Part shown: one piece after another, positions 46,024 through 54,976 of the stretch
Numbering within the stretch: position 1 is the first letter of the stretch
How the letters are laid out: each line of letters begins with the position of its first letter
DNA from: Sphingobacterium sp. UGAL515B_05
GTDB lineage: Bacteria > Bacteroidota > Bacteroidia > Sphingobacteriales > Sphingobacteriaceae
Length of the DNA stretch: 64,000 bases
Assembly: GCF_033097525.1 (NCBI RefSeq)
Contig: NZ_CP109907.1
Coordinates: forward strand, 6,138,001-6,202,000
Direction: 5' to 3'
Notes under the pieces: model-generated
Told to the model about the DNA's origin: nothing
What the model saw: only the letters and a program-made list of their open reading frames with translations
The model's database searches: none
Program-made: the position numbers and the translations under genes

Positions 46024-46362
46024 ATGAGCGAAATATTCTTACACGACAGCGAGCAGCAATGGACAGACCTGGGCGAAGGTGTTATGCGAAAAATACTCGT
46101 TTTTAATGATGAACTCATGCTCATGAAAGTTCGTTTTAAAAAAGGGGCTATCGGTGCACTTCATCAACACCCCCACACACAGATTTCTTATGTTAGTGCA
46201 GGAACATTCAGATACCATATTGATGGTGTTGATCGCATCTTAACCGCTGGCGATTCTTGTATCATCTATTCGCAATTGATTCATGGATGTGAATGTTTAG
46301 AGGAAGGAGAACTGATCGATTCGTTCACCCCATATCGTGAAGATTTTGTTCAATCTACCTAA
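46024..46362 (+). CDS. Small cupin-domain protein
   Basis: 112 residues. 'GAIGALHQHPHTQISYVSAGTFRYHIDG' is cupin motif 1 with metal-binding His residues, and 'GDSCIIYSQLIHGCECLEEGELIDSF' is motif 2. Close to the KdgF/pectin-degradation cupin subgroup (inference). No sugar-acid genes surround it, so the substrate stays open. Confidence 0.88.
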   Translation: MSEIFLHDSEQQWTDLGEGVMRKILVFNDELMLMKVRFKKGAIGALHQHPHTQISYVSAGTFRYHIDGVDRILTAGDSCIIYSQLIHGCECLEEGELIDSFTPYREDFVQST

Positions 46363-46435
46363 AAAATGTATTAATCAGGTTTTGAAAAAATAATAATCAT
46401 TTTGTTCTAACGTTAATGCAATAACATTCAAAAAT

Positions 46436-47188
46436 ATGATCTCACTTCTTTCTCCTTATATTCGCGCAACATTTGCTGCCGTATGCATGAGCATTAGTTT
46501 ATTCGGTCTTTCTCCATCTCTACAAGCGCAAGAAAAACCTCTTTTAATAGAAAAGATAAATCCGCATCTGTACCTTTACACGACCTTTAACACCTTTGGA
46601 GGTGCCAAATATGCTGCTAATGCGGTATACCTAATTACAAAAAAAGGCGTTATCCTTTTTGATACACCATGGGATTCCACACAATATCAACCCTTATTGG
46701 ACAGCATCAAACAGAAACATAATTTACCCGTCATTGCTGTTTACGCGACACACTGGCACGAAGATCGGGCAGGTGGCTTTGCTTATTACAACGGTATTGG
46801 TATTCCAACCTACGCAACAAAAATGACGAACGACCTGCTAAAGGTAAATCACAAAGCCCAGGCCACTCATCTTGTTTCCACCAATAAAACCTACACCGTC
46901 GGCGGACAATCTTTTGTTTTGAACTTTTTTGGTGCCGGACACTCCATGGACAATGTTGTTGTCTGGTTTCCCCAATATAAGATCCTAGACGGTGGTTGTT
47001 TTATAAAAAGCTCCGAAGCCCAAGATCTAGGATTTACGGCAGATGGGGATATAAAATCCTGGAAACCATCCCTAGCGAGGTTATTGGCAAAATATCCCGA
47101 AATTAATATGGTTATTCCTGGGCATGATGCCTGGAAAGATAAAGGTCAGATAAAGCGAACCGAAGCGCTGCTTACTGAGGGACACTAA
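46436..47188 (+). CDS. Subclass B1 metallo-beta-lactamase
   Basis: 250 residues, signal peptide to about residue 32 ('LQAQE'). Zinc site 1: His106, His108 (THWHEDRAGG) and His169 (GAGHSMDN). Zinc site 2: Asp110, Cys188 (GGCFIKS) and His230 (IPGHDAW). This complete 3H plus DCH set with the GGC..KS loop is the B1 signature, as in BlaB/IND/EBR-type chromosomal enzymes of Bacteroidota. It should hydrolyse penicillins and carbapenems in the periplasm. No mobile element or integron is present, so it looks intrinsic. No divergent LysR regulator. Confidence 0.93.
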   Translation: MISLLSPYIRATFAAVCMSISLFGLSPSLQAQEKPLLIEKINPHLYLYTTFNTFGGAKYAANAVYLITKKGVILFDTPWDSTQYQPLLDSIKQKHNLPVIAVYATHWHEDRAGGFAYYNGIGIPTYATKMTNDLLKVNHKAQATHLVSTNKTYTVGGQSFVLNFFGAGHSMDNVVVWFPQYKILDGGCFIKSSEAQDLGFTADGDIKSWKPSLARLLAKYPEINMVIPGHDAWKDKGQIKRTEALLTEGH

Positions 47189-47362
47189 TACATTGTTCAT
47201 GTCCTCCTTTACGCCGGTAAACTCTCTTGTTTTTCAACGAGATAAAAACACCTTAAGATATCCAAATAGAAAAATAGAGTGGTCAGCTCGAGCGTATTTG
47301 TGTATCAAAAAAAACGACTAGATGACATACGTAGAAAATATGTAGAAAAATAAAAAAGAGGC

Positions 47363-47391
47363 TTTGTTTATCCAAAAAAGTGCTATCTTAG
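47363..47391 (+). promoter_or_regulatory. tRNA-Ala promoter
   Basis: TTTG (47363-47366), 17-base spacer, TATCTTAG (47384-47391), 17 bases before the tRNA. Matches the Bacteroidota -33/-7 pattern. Confidence 0.6.
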
Positions 47392-47408
47392 CGACACCAA
47401 ATAAAGCA

Positions 47409-47482
47409 GGGGCATTAGCTCATTTGGCTAGAGCGCTTCGCTGGCAGCGAAGAGGTGATCAGTTCGAATCTGATATGCTCCA
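47409..47482 (+). tRNA. tRNA-Ala (anticodon GGC)
   Basis: Acceptor GGGGCAT pairs with ATGCTCC (one G-T), anticodon stem CTTCG/CGAAG with loop CTGGCAG (anticodon GGC), T arm ATCAG TTCGAAT CTGAT. The 3' CCA is not encoded. It reads GCC/GCU Ala codons. A strong terminator follows at once. Confidence 0.95.
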
Positions 47483-47483
47483 C

Positions 47484-47513
47484 AAAAAAAGGGTACTTAA
47501 GTACCCTTTTTTT
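47484..47513 (+). terminator. tRNA terminator
   Basis: Perfect palindrome AAAAAAAGGGTACTT / AAGTACCCTTTTTTT with a poly-T tail, two bases after the tRNA. Confidence 0.92.
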
Positions 47514-47544
47514 ATTTTTAATCAGCTTTTTTTCTAAAAAACCT

Positions 47545-47973
47545 CTATTTATAAGAGTTTACAGATTTAGAAATTTTCCAAGTTCCGTTTTCTTTAACAA
47601 GTGTGATCAGATCTGTTTTAGCAAAACCATCAAATTGCATCGTAACTTTCGCTATTGCATAATCAGGTAATTCTTCAACGATCTGTGTTGTTGTTTTGCA
47701 GTTCATCTTGATTCCTTTTTGTTTTTTCAAAAACTCCACCATCTCAAGACGGCTAAATTTCAAATCTTGTTTGCCACAAACTTTTTGGTTAAAATCAGCT
47801 GTAAAAAGCTTATCTAAATTAGCTACCTGACCTTCGGTCATTGCTCCAACGTATTCATCGATGGCTAAATCAGCAGTAATTAAATTGCGTTCTTCTGGTT
47901 TAACTGAAGCCATTGAGCAAGTAGAGATTGCAATCATTGCCGCTGCTACAAATGTTTTTACTAAAGTTTTCAT
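47545..47973 (-). CDS. Secreted NTF2-like (lumazine-binding-like) protein
   Basis: 142 residues. Signal peptide with an Ala-rich core ending near 'SMASVK'. 'AIDEYVGAMTEGQVANLDKLFTADFNQKV' and 'YAIAKVTMQFDGFAKTDLITLVKENGTWKIS' follow the cone-shaped alpha+beta fold of NTF2-like proteins of the putative lumazine-binding group. Such proteins bind small ligands or act as enzymes; neither is evident here. Confidence 0.82.
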   Translation of the reverse strand: MKTLVKTFVAAAMIAISTCSMASVKPEERNLITADLAIDEYVGAMTEGQVANLDKLFTADFNQKVCGKQDLKFSRLEMVEFLKKQKGIKMNCKTTTQIVEELPDYAIAKVTMQFDGFAKTDLITLVKENGTWKISKSVNSYK

Positions 47974-48264
47974 ATCTTTTTCAATTTTATAATGTATTAG
48001 TATATTTTCTTATTCTACTGTCGCTTACTATATAAATTTGTTGCGTACTTTTTTTATTTATTTTCTGATTCAAAGTTAAGACAACTCATATATTGATTTC
48101 ATTACATTTAGATTAACATTACATTAAAATCGGTAAATGCTCTTTTTTTCTAGGCGAATGAAATTTCCAATCAATTCTCTTTATAGCCAAAACGTGACAG
48201 AATGAATAAATTATTGGTTTGAATATTGTTATTCTATCTATTTCCTGCTAGATTGCATTCTTTC

Positions 48265-49518
48265 ATGACACACTACGATAGCGCATATATTTTTTATATT
48301 AAATGGTCTATTTTGATGGTTCTACTTGTACTTGGCGATACTGTATATGCACAACGTCCCGTCAATGAAATAGAAACCACCAAACATCTTGCTGATACAA
48401 GTAAACAACGTGATCTGATTGATATTGGAAAAGAAATATTAAATATCAAGCCACCCCAAACTGTCGATAGTACAGGAAAGAAAATCTATTTTTCCTTTTT
48501 ACCCTTTTCGACAAATGTTCCCGGAGGGGGGCATGCTCTAATTACAAGTACAACCGCAGGATTTTATTTAGGAGATCGTTCCGACACCTATATGTCTAAA
48601 ATGACATTTACGCCTTACACAAATTTTGGCAAACGATTTGGTCTGCCAATACGTTCTTACATCTGGTTAAAAGATAATACATGGGTGATTGATGGGGATA
48701 TCCGTCTACTAAAATATCCGCACGAAACTTGGGGAATTGGCAAAGAGCATCATGGTGATCAGCAGATTAATTTAGATTACACCTACTTTCGTTTATACCA
48801 ACATGCATTAAAAAGAATTCATGGAGGCCTTTTTATGGGCATTGGTTATGATCTGGATTATAGAATGAATATTAAGTCTACGAGCAATACCAAGCTCGAA
48901 GACTACACGTCCTACCCTTATGGAACAGATTTAAAAGACAATACCATGTCTTCAGGAGTCAGCTTCAATTTAATTTACGATACGCGCGCCAATTCGATCA
49001 ATACCTGGTCGGGTAACTATGCCAATTTACAGTTCCGTGTAAATCCGACATTTTTAGGAAGCGATCAGAACTGGAAATCGCTATTTCTCGAAGTTAGACG
49101 ATACCATAGGCTTACCCAAGACAGAAATCGCCAAAATATGATTGCCATAAGGAGTTTCTTCTGGACGGTATTTAATAGTAAAGCGCCCTATCTTGATCTT
49201 CCGAATTTAGGATGGGATCCATACAATAGTTCGGGAAGAGGCTTTCCAGTCAGTCGTTTTCGTGGTAAATCACTTTACTATTTAGAAACGGAATATCGTC
49301 GTGATATCACCCAAAATGGCTTATTTGGATTTGTTGCATTTATGAACTTTACGACATTAAACGGGCCAAAGAATTCCATGTTCGAAGACTGGAACGTCGG
49401 CACTGGTGCTGGTGCACGAATTAAGTTTAACAAAAACTCGGGCACCAACATTGGAATCGACTATGGTATCAGTAAGAATCACCGTGGCGTTAGACTCACC
49501 TTGGGTGAGGTCTTCTAG
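48265..49518 (+). CDS. Outer-membrane barrel of the BamA/D15 surface-antigen family
   Basis: 417 residues from ATG at 48265; a TTG at 48226 would lengthen it by 13 residues. Signal peptide ends near 'TVYAQ'. No POTRA domains are seen; the mature protein goes straight to beta-strands with alternating residues, including 'SGVSFNLIYDTRANSINTWSGNYANLQFR' and 'GFPVSRFRGKSLYYLETEYR', the RGF-type L6 region. It ends '...VRLTLGEVF' with the C-terminal Phe of barrels. A POTRA-less patatin-like or Omp85-type porin is the likely description. Confidence 0.85.
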   Translation: MTHYDSAYIFYIKWSILMVLLVLGDTVYAQRPVNEIETTKHLADTSKQRDLIDIGKEILNIKPPQTVDSTGKKIYFSFLPFSTNVPGGGHALITSTTAGFYLGDRSDTYMSKMTFTPYTNFGKRFGLPIRSYIWLKDNTWVIDGDIRLLKYPHETWGIGKEHHGDQQINLDYTYFRLYQHALKRIHGGLFMGIGYDLDYRMNIKSTSNTKLEDYTSYPYGTDLKDNTMSSGVSFNLIYDTRANSINTWSGNYANLQFRVNPTFLGSDQNWKSLFLEVRRYHRLTQDRNRQNMIAIRSFFWTVFNSKAPYLDLPNLGWDPYNSSGRGFPVSRFRGKSLYYLETEYRRDITQNGLFGFVAFMNFTTLNGPKNSMFEDWNVGTGAGARIKFNKNSGTNIGIDYGISKNHRGVRLTLGEVF

Positions 49519-49521
49519 TTT

Positions 49522-50646
49522 CTAACTTAAATGATAGCGCTGGTTTTTAAACTCCATTGACGCATAGTACTGATATTTCCTATTGTCCAAGGGATAATCC
49601 CAACAGCCCATACGGTGGTAGATTTCACCACCAAATCCTGTTTTGAAACGATAAAGTCCATATAAAGGGTGTGAAGGATCTGCCTGTGGCGATACTCCAA
49701 AGAAATCATATTCTGTACAGCCTTTTTCTTTCGCAAGCTGCATCGCACGCCATTGCAAAGCGTATGTCGCCATATAATTACGATTTTCGGAAGCAGAAGC
49801 TCCATATAGATAAGTCCCCCGATTTGCTGCAATTACCAAAAACATCGCGGCCAAAGGCTGGCTATCCACTTCGGCTACTAAAAGATATACATCTGCGGGA
49901 GATAATGTATCACTTGCCCTTGCAGAAAGAACGATCTTAAAATAGCTTATATCATGTAAGAAAAAGTTATTTCGAAGAGCTGTCTGCCGATAAAGCTCAT
50001 ACCAAACCGCCAAACTTTCAAGCCCCAGCGAACGCACACGTACTCCTTTTCGCTCTGCTAAATTGATATTATATCGAGTCTTAGATTTCATATTTCCAAG
50101 CAACATATCCTCCCCCTTTCTAAGATCCATAAAAATAGTATTTGAAGGAAGTATGTCCGTATTGGCTTTATGAAAGTTCCAGTTTTCTGTGTTAAAATTA
50201 AAGCGCATTTCCTGAATCCGTTTCTCCGGCACCCCTAGCCAGTTACCATGAAGATCGTAACAATCGTCCTCTTTAGCCCAATGTGATTCCCAAGATAAAT
50301 CATAGCGTATCATTATACAATTTGGTGGCAGATGGGAACGTAAACTTTCCGATAACTGTTCTAAAAAATAGCCCTGGTTTTCATCTGAAGGTTCAATCTC
50401 AGGTCCATAAGGTACATAGGCTATGCTATGTTCCTGATCTATGGCTTGTATAATAATTAATAGATCACCGATAAAATAGGTATCGTCGTCGACTCCGACA
50501 TACAGATCGGATTGTTTGGATTTAAAATTAAATGCCTTCGATTGTATACCTTGCATTTTTTTTACTGCAGACCAGTAAGCAGTTTGTTGAATAATACCTG
50601 TTTTATAAAGCCCACTGATTTCTTTGTCACTAATGTCTGCTATCAT
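49522..50646 (-). CDS. FemAB/FemX-like peptidyltransferase (GNAT-fold)
   Basis: 374 residues. 'FMDLRKGEDMLLGNMKSKTRYNINLAERKGVRV' and 'WYELYRQTALRNNFFLHDISYF' plus 'TYLYGASASENRNYMATYALQWRAMQLAKEKGCTEYDFFGVSP' are characteristic of FemAB proteins. The family transfers amino acids from tRNA to the peptidoglycan precursor stem peptide; distant members transfer other groups to exopolysaccharides. Gram-negative members have uncertain substrates. Confidence 0.88.
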   Translation of the reverse strand: MIADISDKEISGLYKTGIIQQTAYWSAVKKMQGIQSKAFNFKSKQSDLYVGVDDDTYFIGDLLIIIQAIDQEHSIAYVPYGPEIEPSDENQGYFLEQLSESLRSHLPPNCIMIRYDLSWESHWAKEDDCYDLHGNWLGVPEKRIQEMRFNFNTENWNFHKANTDILPSNTIFMDLRKGEDMLLGNMKSKTRYNINLAERKGVRVRSLGLESLAVWYELYRQTALRNNFFLHDISYFKIVLSARASDTLSPADVYLLVAEVDSQPLAAMFLVIAANRGTYLYGASASENRNYMATYALQWRAMQLAKEKGCTEYDFFGVSPQADPSHPLYGLYRFKTGFGGEIYHRMGCWDYPLDNRKYQYYASMEFKNQRYHLS

Positions 50647-50906
50647 GATATTTTACTATTTAATAGGGTTGTTTTTATAAGATATTCACAAAATCGCTGC
50701 AATTTTAACACCCAAAAACGGCAAACATAGCCAAAATGTTTGGTTAAGCGCACATGCATTTGTCACTTTGTTGTTAATTTCAAGAAATAGAGAAAAATAG
50801 GCATTCAAAGTCGATTTTTTACATTATTTAACGCCATAATATCCGCGTTTGAATTGTTATTTTGACCTAAAATTTAAGATATTTGTAGCTTAACAATTCA
50901 AATACG

Positions 50907-52583
50907 ATGGACAATAAAGCGATCTCAAAAATTTTCAAATTATGTAGCCAATTGATGGAGCTTCACAACGAAAATCCTTTTCGAACAAAATCCATTGCAA
51001 GTGCCTCTTTTAAGTTGGATAAGCTACCTTTCCGTATTGAAGAGGCCAGTCTTGAAGATTTGAGTGCACAGCCTGGAATCGGAAAAAGCACGGCTGAAAA
51101 AGCCAAAGAAGTTGCCGCTACAGGAACTTTCAAAGAGCTTGAGGATCTTATTGAAAACACACCATCCGGTATTATTGAAATGTTAAATATTAAGGGCCTT
51201 GGCCCTAAAAAGATTCAAATTATCTGGAAAGAACTCGAGATTGAAAGTGTGGGCGAATTACTGTACGCCTGTAATGAAAACCGTCTCGTAGAAGCAAAAG
51301 GGTTTGGTCTTAAGACACAGGAAGACATCAAAAAATCCATTGAGTTTTCTATTTCCAACAAAGGATGGTTTTTATATGCAAAAGTACTTCCACTGGCAGA
51401 AAAATTTTTCAACGACTTGAAATTGCATTTTCCTTCTTCACTGCTGTCATATACAGGAGATTTCAGAAGAAAATGCGAGGTTTTGAGTACCGTAGATCTT
51501 TTAATATCGGAAAGTATAGACAATGTCGAAAAATTCCTTGATGGATTTACTTTAGTGGAAAAAACAGAAAACTCCATAGAACTGACCGATGAATTGGGGT
51601 TTACTTTCAAAGTATTCAGCAGTAATATCAATGATTTTTATCGCGACCTGATTCTTAGTACCGGATCCACTGCACATCTCGATCATCTATTTAATATTCT
51701 ACCGGATCTCCCTTCACTTTCCAGTGAAGAGGCCATTTACCGTAACTTGGGTTTAGATTATATTGAACCCGAATTACGAGAGGGGTTGAATGAAATAGTG
51801 CAGGCTCAAACACATACACTGCCAAAGCTGATTCAATACAAAGACCTCAGGGGAACACTCCACAATCACTCCACCTATAGTGACGGCGTACATAGCCTCG
51901 AGCAAATGGCATTACATTGTAAAGATGTCCTGGGGCTAGAATATTTGGGTATATGCGATCACTCGCGAACTGCAGTCTATGCCAACGGCCTCTCCATTGA
52001 GCGATTGGAACAGCAGTGGAATGAGATTGCTACATTAAACGAAAAATTGGCTCCTTTCAAGATTTTCAGGGGAATTGAATCCGATATTCTAGGTGACGGT
52101 TCATTAGACTATCCCGATGAGGTATTGGCTAAGTTTGACTTCGTTGTCGCCTCCGTACACTCCAATCTGAAAATGGACGAAGACAAAGCCACAACAAGAC
52201 TAATCAAAGCGATCGAAAATCCGTATACAACAATCTTAGGCCATCCGACAGGAAGACTATTATTAAGTAGGGCCGGATATCCCTTAGATTTTAAACGGGT
52301 AATCGATGCTTGTGCGGCAAATGGCGTTGTCATTGAGATAAATGCCAATCCTTTACGATTAGATCTGGATTGGAGATGGCACCGTTATGCAGTAGAGAAA
52401 GGAGTTTTGCTTTCCATCAATCCCGATGCCCATCGTACAGAGGGATTGCACGATATGCAATATGGTGTATTGGTGGCTCAAAAGGGTGGTCTGCAAGCAA
52501 GCAACTGCTTGAATGCATACGCGCTAGATGCTATAACGACCTATTTTAATAAGAAAAAAACAAGGCTAGGATATGTCGAGTAA
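50907..52583 (+). CDS. polX: PolX-type DNA polymerase/PHP exonuclease with degenerate polymerase site
   Basis: 558 residues. N-terminal 8-kDa and helix-hairpin-helix segments (QPGIGKSTAEKA; IKGLGPKKIQII), palm domain, and C-terminal PHP domain beginning 'TLHNHSTYSDG' (His319, His321, Asp326) with 'ICDHSR', 'GIESDILGDGSLDY' and 'NPDAHRTEG' metal ligands. In the palm, the catalytic D-x-D that follows the G-S/D-x-R-R turn is T195-V-D197, so the first metal-binding Asp is missing. The PHP nuclease looks intact, so it may act mainly as a 3'-5' exonuclease/AP repair nuclease. Overlaps ybaK by 11 bases. Confidence 0.9.
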   Translation: MDNKAISKIFKLCSQLMELHNENPFRTKSIASASFKLDKLPFRIEEASLEDLSAQPGIGKSTAEKAKEVAATGTFKELEDLIENTPSGIIEMLNIKGLGPKKIQIIWKELEIESVGELLYACNENRLVEAKGFGLKTQEDIKKSIEFSISNKGWFLYAKVLPLAEKFFNDLKLHFPSSLLSYTGDFRRKCEVLSTVDLLISESIDNVEKFLDGFTLVEKTENSIELTDELGFTFKVFSSNINDFYRDLILSTGSTAHLDHLFNILPDLPSLSSEEAIYRNLGLDYIEPELREGLNEIVQAQTHTLPKLIQYKDLRGTLHNHSTYSDGVHSLEQMALHCKDVLGLEYLGICDHSRTAVYANGLSIERLEQQWNEIATLNEKLAPFKIFRGIESDILGDGSLDYPDEVLAKFDFVVASVHSNLKMDEDKATTRLIKAIENPYTTILGHPTGRLLLSRAGYPLDFKRVIDACAANGVVIEINANPLRLDLDWRWHRYAVEKGVLLSINPDAHRTEGLHDMQYGVLVAQKGGLQASNCLNAYALDAITTYFNKKKTRLGYVE

Positions 52584-53049
52584 AACAAATGCTGTTCGGC
52601 TGTTGGACACAGCAAAAATTAAGTATGAACTCAGAGCATACGAGGTAGACGAACAGGACGTCAGTGCTGAGCATGTCGCTGAAACCCTAGGTTTGGCACC
52701 CGAGACGCTTTATAAAACCCTGGTCTTAAAAGGCAACAAAGACCCTTATATTGTTGCCGTAATTCCCGGAAACGCACAGCTCGACCTTAAAAAAATAGCG
52801 AAGGCCTCTGGGAATAAAAACTGCGAAATGCTTCCAATGAAAGACCTTTTAACGGTGACCGGCTATATTCGTGGTGGCTGTTCACCTATTGGCATGAAAA
52901 AACAGTTCCCAACCTTTATTGAAGAAGCCGCACAATTGGAATCAGCGATTTCCGTCAGCGCGGGAAAAAGGGGGCTTCAGATTATTTTAGACCCAGCGGA
53001 CTTAGTCACAATTATAGATGCCAGTTGGTCGGACCTAATCGGCATGTAG
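52573..53049 (+). CDS. ybaK: Cys-tRNA(Pro) deacylase YbaK
   Basis: 158 residues. 'YKTLVLKGNKDPYIVAVIPGNAQLDLKKIAKASGNKNCEML', with the conserved Lys of the YbaK active site, and 'GYIRGGCSPIGMKKQFPTFI' mark the family. It hydrolyses Cys-tRNA(Pro) formed by mis-charging. The ATG lies inside the 3' end of polX, so the two are translationally coupled. Confidence 0.92.
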   Translation: MSSKTNAVRLLDTAKIKYELRAYEVDEQDVSAEHVAETLGLAPETLYKTLVLKGNKDPYIVAVIPGNAQLDLKKIAKASGNKNCEMLPMKDLLTVTGYIRGGCSPIGMKKQFPTFIEEAAQLESAISVSAGKRGLQIILDPADLVTIIDASWSDLIGM

Positions 53050-53050
53050 A

Positions 53051-53818
53051 TTACATTTTACGTCCGTATAATAAAATACGCTTGAAAGAATAGATCGCCG
53101 GAAATTTAGTAAACTGTTCTTTGATGCGTGTTTTATATTCAGTTATAAACACAGACTTCTTATCTTCCTCCAATTGTTCCATGTAAGGAATCAAAGCAGA
53201 CCCAGCGATAAAATTGTAAAGCATTTCTGCATCAGCAGCAATGAGTGGATATACACGAAGAGAAAGGTTTAATTGATCCAGGCCATTATCAAATAGCAAT
53301 TGCGCATAAGTATCCATATCCAATACCGAAGAAGGCCTATTCCAGCCCCCTAAATAGGTTCGATAGGGTTCTTCCGTCGCCAATTCAAATAAAATTTTAT
53401 TGAGTATATTTTCGGGCTGATAAGGCATTTGTATCGCCAATTGTCCGCCAACATTAAGCTTAGAAATAATTTGAGGGAAAAGAACCTGATGATCTTCCAG
53501 CCATTGTAAAGCAGCATTACTGAATATAAGATCCCAGGTTTTTGGCTCTGCAAGGAAGGCCTCGACGGAACTTTGCCTAAATTTTAGACGCTCCGTTTCC
53601 AACTTATGGCTTTTAGAAAGCATTTCAGCAGAAGAATCTATCCCAAGAAAGGTCGCTTGAGAAAATTGTTCACTTAAGATAGCTGTCTGTTCACCTGTAC
53701 CGCAACCTAAATCGACTGCATGCTCCATTTTATCGGCAGTGATTAGCTCAGATAAATCATAAAACGGTTTAAAACGGATATCTTTAAATTGATTGTATAT
53801 AACTGGATTCCAAGGCAT
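53051..53818 (-). CDS. SAM-dependent methyltransferase, trans-aconitate methyltransferase-like
   Basis: 255 residues from ATG at 53818 ('MPWNPVIYNQF', the usual Tam start); ATG at 53836 adds six residues. Motif I is 'AVDLGCGTGEQTAILS', then 'FLGIDSSAEML' and 'WDLIFSNAALQWLEDH'. Tam methylates trans-aconitate; many paralogues act elsewhere. Ends one base from ybaK, convergent. Confidence 0.85.
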   Translation of the reverse strand: MPWNPVIYNQFKDIRFKPFYDLSELITADKMEHAVDLGCGTGEQTAILSEQFSQATFLGIDSSAEMLSKSHKLETERLKFRQSSVEAFLAEPKTWDLIFSNAALQWLEDHQVLFPQIISKLNVGGQLAIQMPYQPENILNKILFELATEEPYRTYLGGWNRPSSVLDMDTYAQLLFDNGLDQLNLSLRVYPLIAADAEMLYNFIAGSALIPYMEQLEEDKKSVFITEYKTRIKEQFTKFPAIYSFKRILLYGRKM

Positions 53819-53860
53819 ATATTTATTAATTAACACCCATATCGGGCAATACTACATTTT

Positions 53861-54844
53861 CTAGTTAAACAAGGTAAGAATTTCTGCGGGTTCAACTTTA
53901 CCAAAATACGTCGTCAAATCAATTGATTTCAGTAAGGCATCAATCGCTCCTACTTCATGCTTTTCACCAATCAATAAATTTTCAAGTTCATGAATTGATC
54001 GGGATGCAAAAAAATCACCGAAAATTTTAGCCCTTTCAATGTATCCTTTGTGTACATCCAAATGCAACTCGATGAATCCTGCAGGGATCTTAATTGCTTT
54101 TTTAAAGTTATAATTTGGTGAAAAACCGAAGTTCCAATCCCATGTTTCATACTTCTCTTCGACCAATTTTTCTATATTTTCAATGTCCGAAGCCGTAAAC
54201 TCAATCATTTTGGCTGCCGGATTCTCACGTTTTATTTCTTCAATCAGCAATTCCTTAAAATCTCCAGTCGTAAAACCAGCAGGTAGATATTCAATTAAAT
54301 TTGCGACACGTGCGCGATTCGATTTTACCGCCTTATCTACAAACTTCAATGGATTAACCTTTAAAGCATCACTTAATACCTGCATCTGCGAATCAATCAA
54401 TATCGTACCATGTTGAATCATCTTCCCATTTTTTGCAAGCTTGGCATTTCCACTAAACTTCTTCCCATCTACCAGGAGGTCATTTCTTCCCTCTAATTTT
54501 GCAGGGATATCCAATTTGTTCAAAATATGCACAATCGGCTGGGTAAAGGTCGAAAAATCCATAAAATCATGATTTCCCAATAAGGTATGAAAAGAAAAAT
54601 TTAAGTTTCCAGCATCATGATAAACAGCACCACCGCCAGACATTCGTCGCACAACCTTAATCTGATGCTCGTTGACATAATCAAGATTGATTTCGGCCAA
54701 GGTATTCTGAAATTTACCCACGATAATTGAAGGGTCATTTACATAGAGTAAGAAAATATCCTCTTCCGGAAATTTACCCAACAAATACTCCTCTGAAGCG
54801 ATGTTAAAATAGGCGTTGCTGGATGGAGAATCGATAATTAGCAT
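53861..54844 (-). CDS. lplA: Lipoate-protein ligase A
   Basis: 327 residues. 'VVRRMSGGGAVYHDAGNLNFSF' is the lipoate/AMP-binding motif, 'GRNDLLVDGKKFSGNAKL' the catalytic-lysine region, and 'IQHGTILIDSQMQVLSDALKV' follows. The C-terminal 90 residues match the lipoate ligase accessory domain. It activates lipoate with ATP and attaches it to E2 and GcvH lysines in the cytoplasm. Confidence 0.92.
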   Translation of the reverse strand: MLIIDSPSSNAYFNIASEEYLLGKFPEEDIFLLYVNDPSIIVGKFQNTLAEINLDYVNEHQIKVVRRMSGGGAVYHDAGNLNFSFHTLLGNHDFMDFSTFTQPIVHILNKLDIPAKLEGRNDLLVDGKKFSGNAKLAKNGKMIQHGTILIDSQMQVLSDALKVNPLKFVDKAVKSNRARVANLIEYLPAGFTTGDFKELLIEEIKRENPAAKMIEFTASDIENIEKLVEEKYETWDWNFGFSPNYNFKKAIKIPAGFIELHLDVHKGYIERAKIFGDFFASRSIHELENLLIGEKHEVGAIDALLKSIDLTTYFGKVEPAEILTLFN

Positions 54845-54976
54845 ATTTTTCTTTTTTCAAAAGTAACAAGAATTTAATTCCTGTAATTCATTTCAAATTC
54901 ATAATTACTGCAAATCATTAGCTTAGCAATCCCGCAGCGATTTCAACAACATCATTTTTCATCGATACAACTGTCA

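Noticed and set aside
46436..47513. Mobile resistance island at the tRNA-Ala gene
   Set aside because: No integrase, direct repeat of the tRNA 3' end, or transposase; the lactamase gene lies upstream of the tRNA and looks chromosomal.
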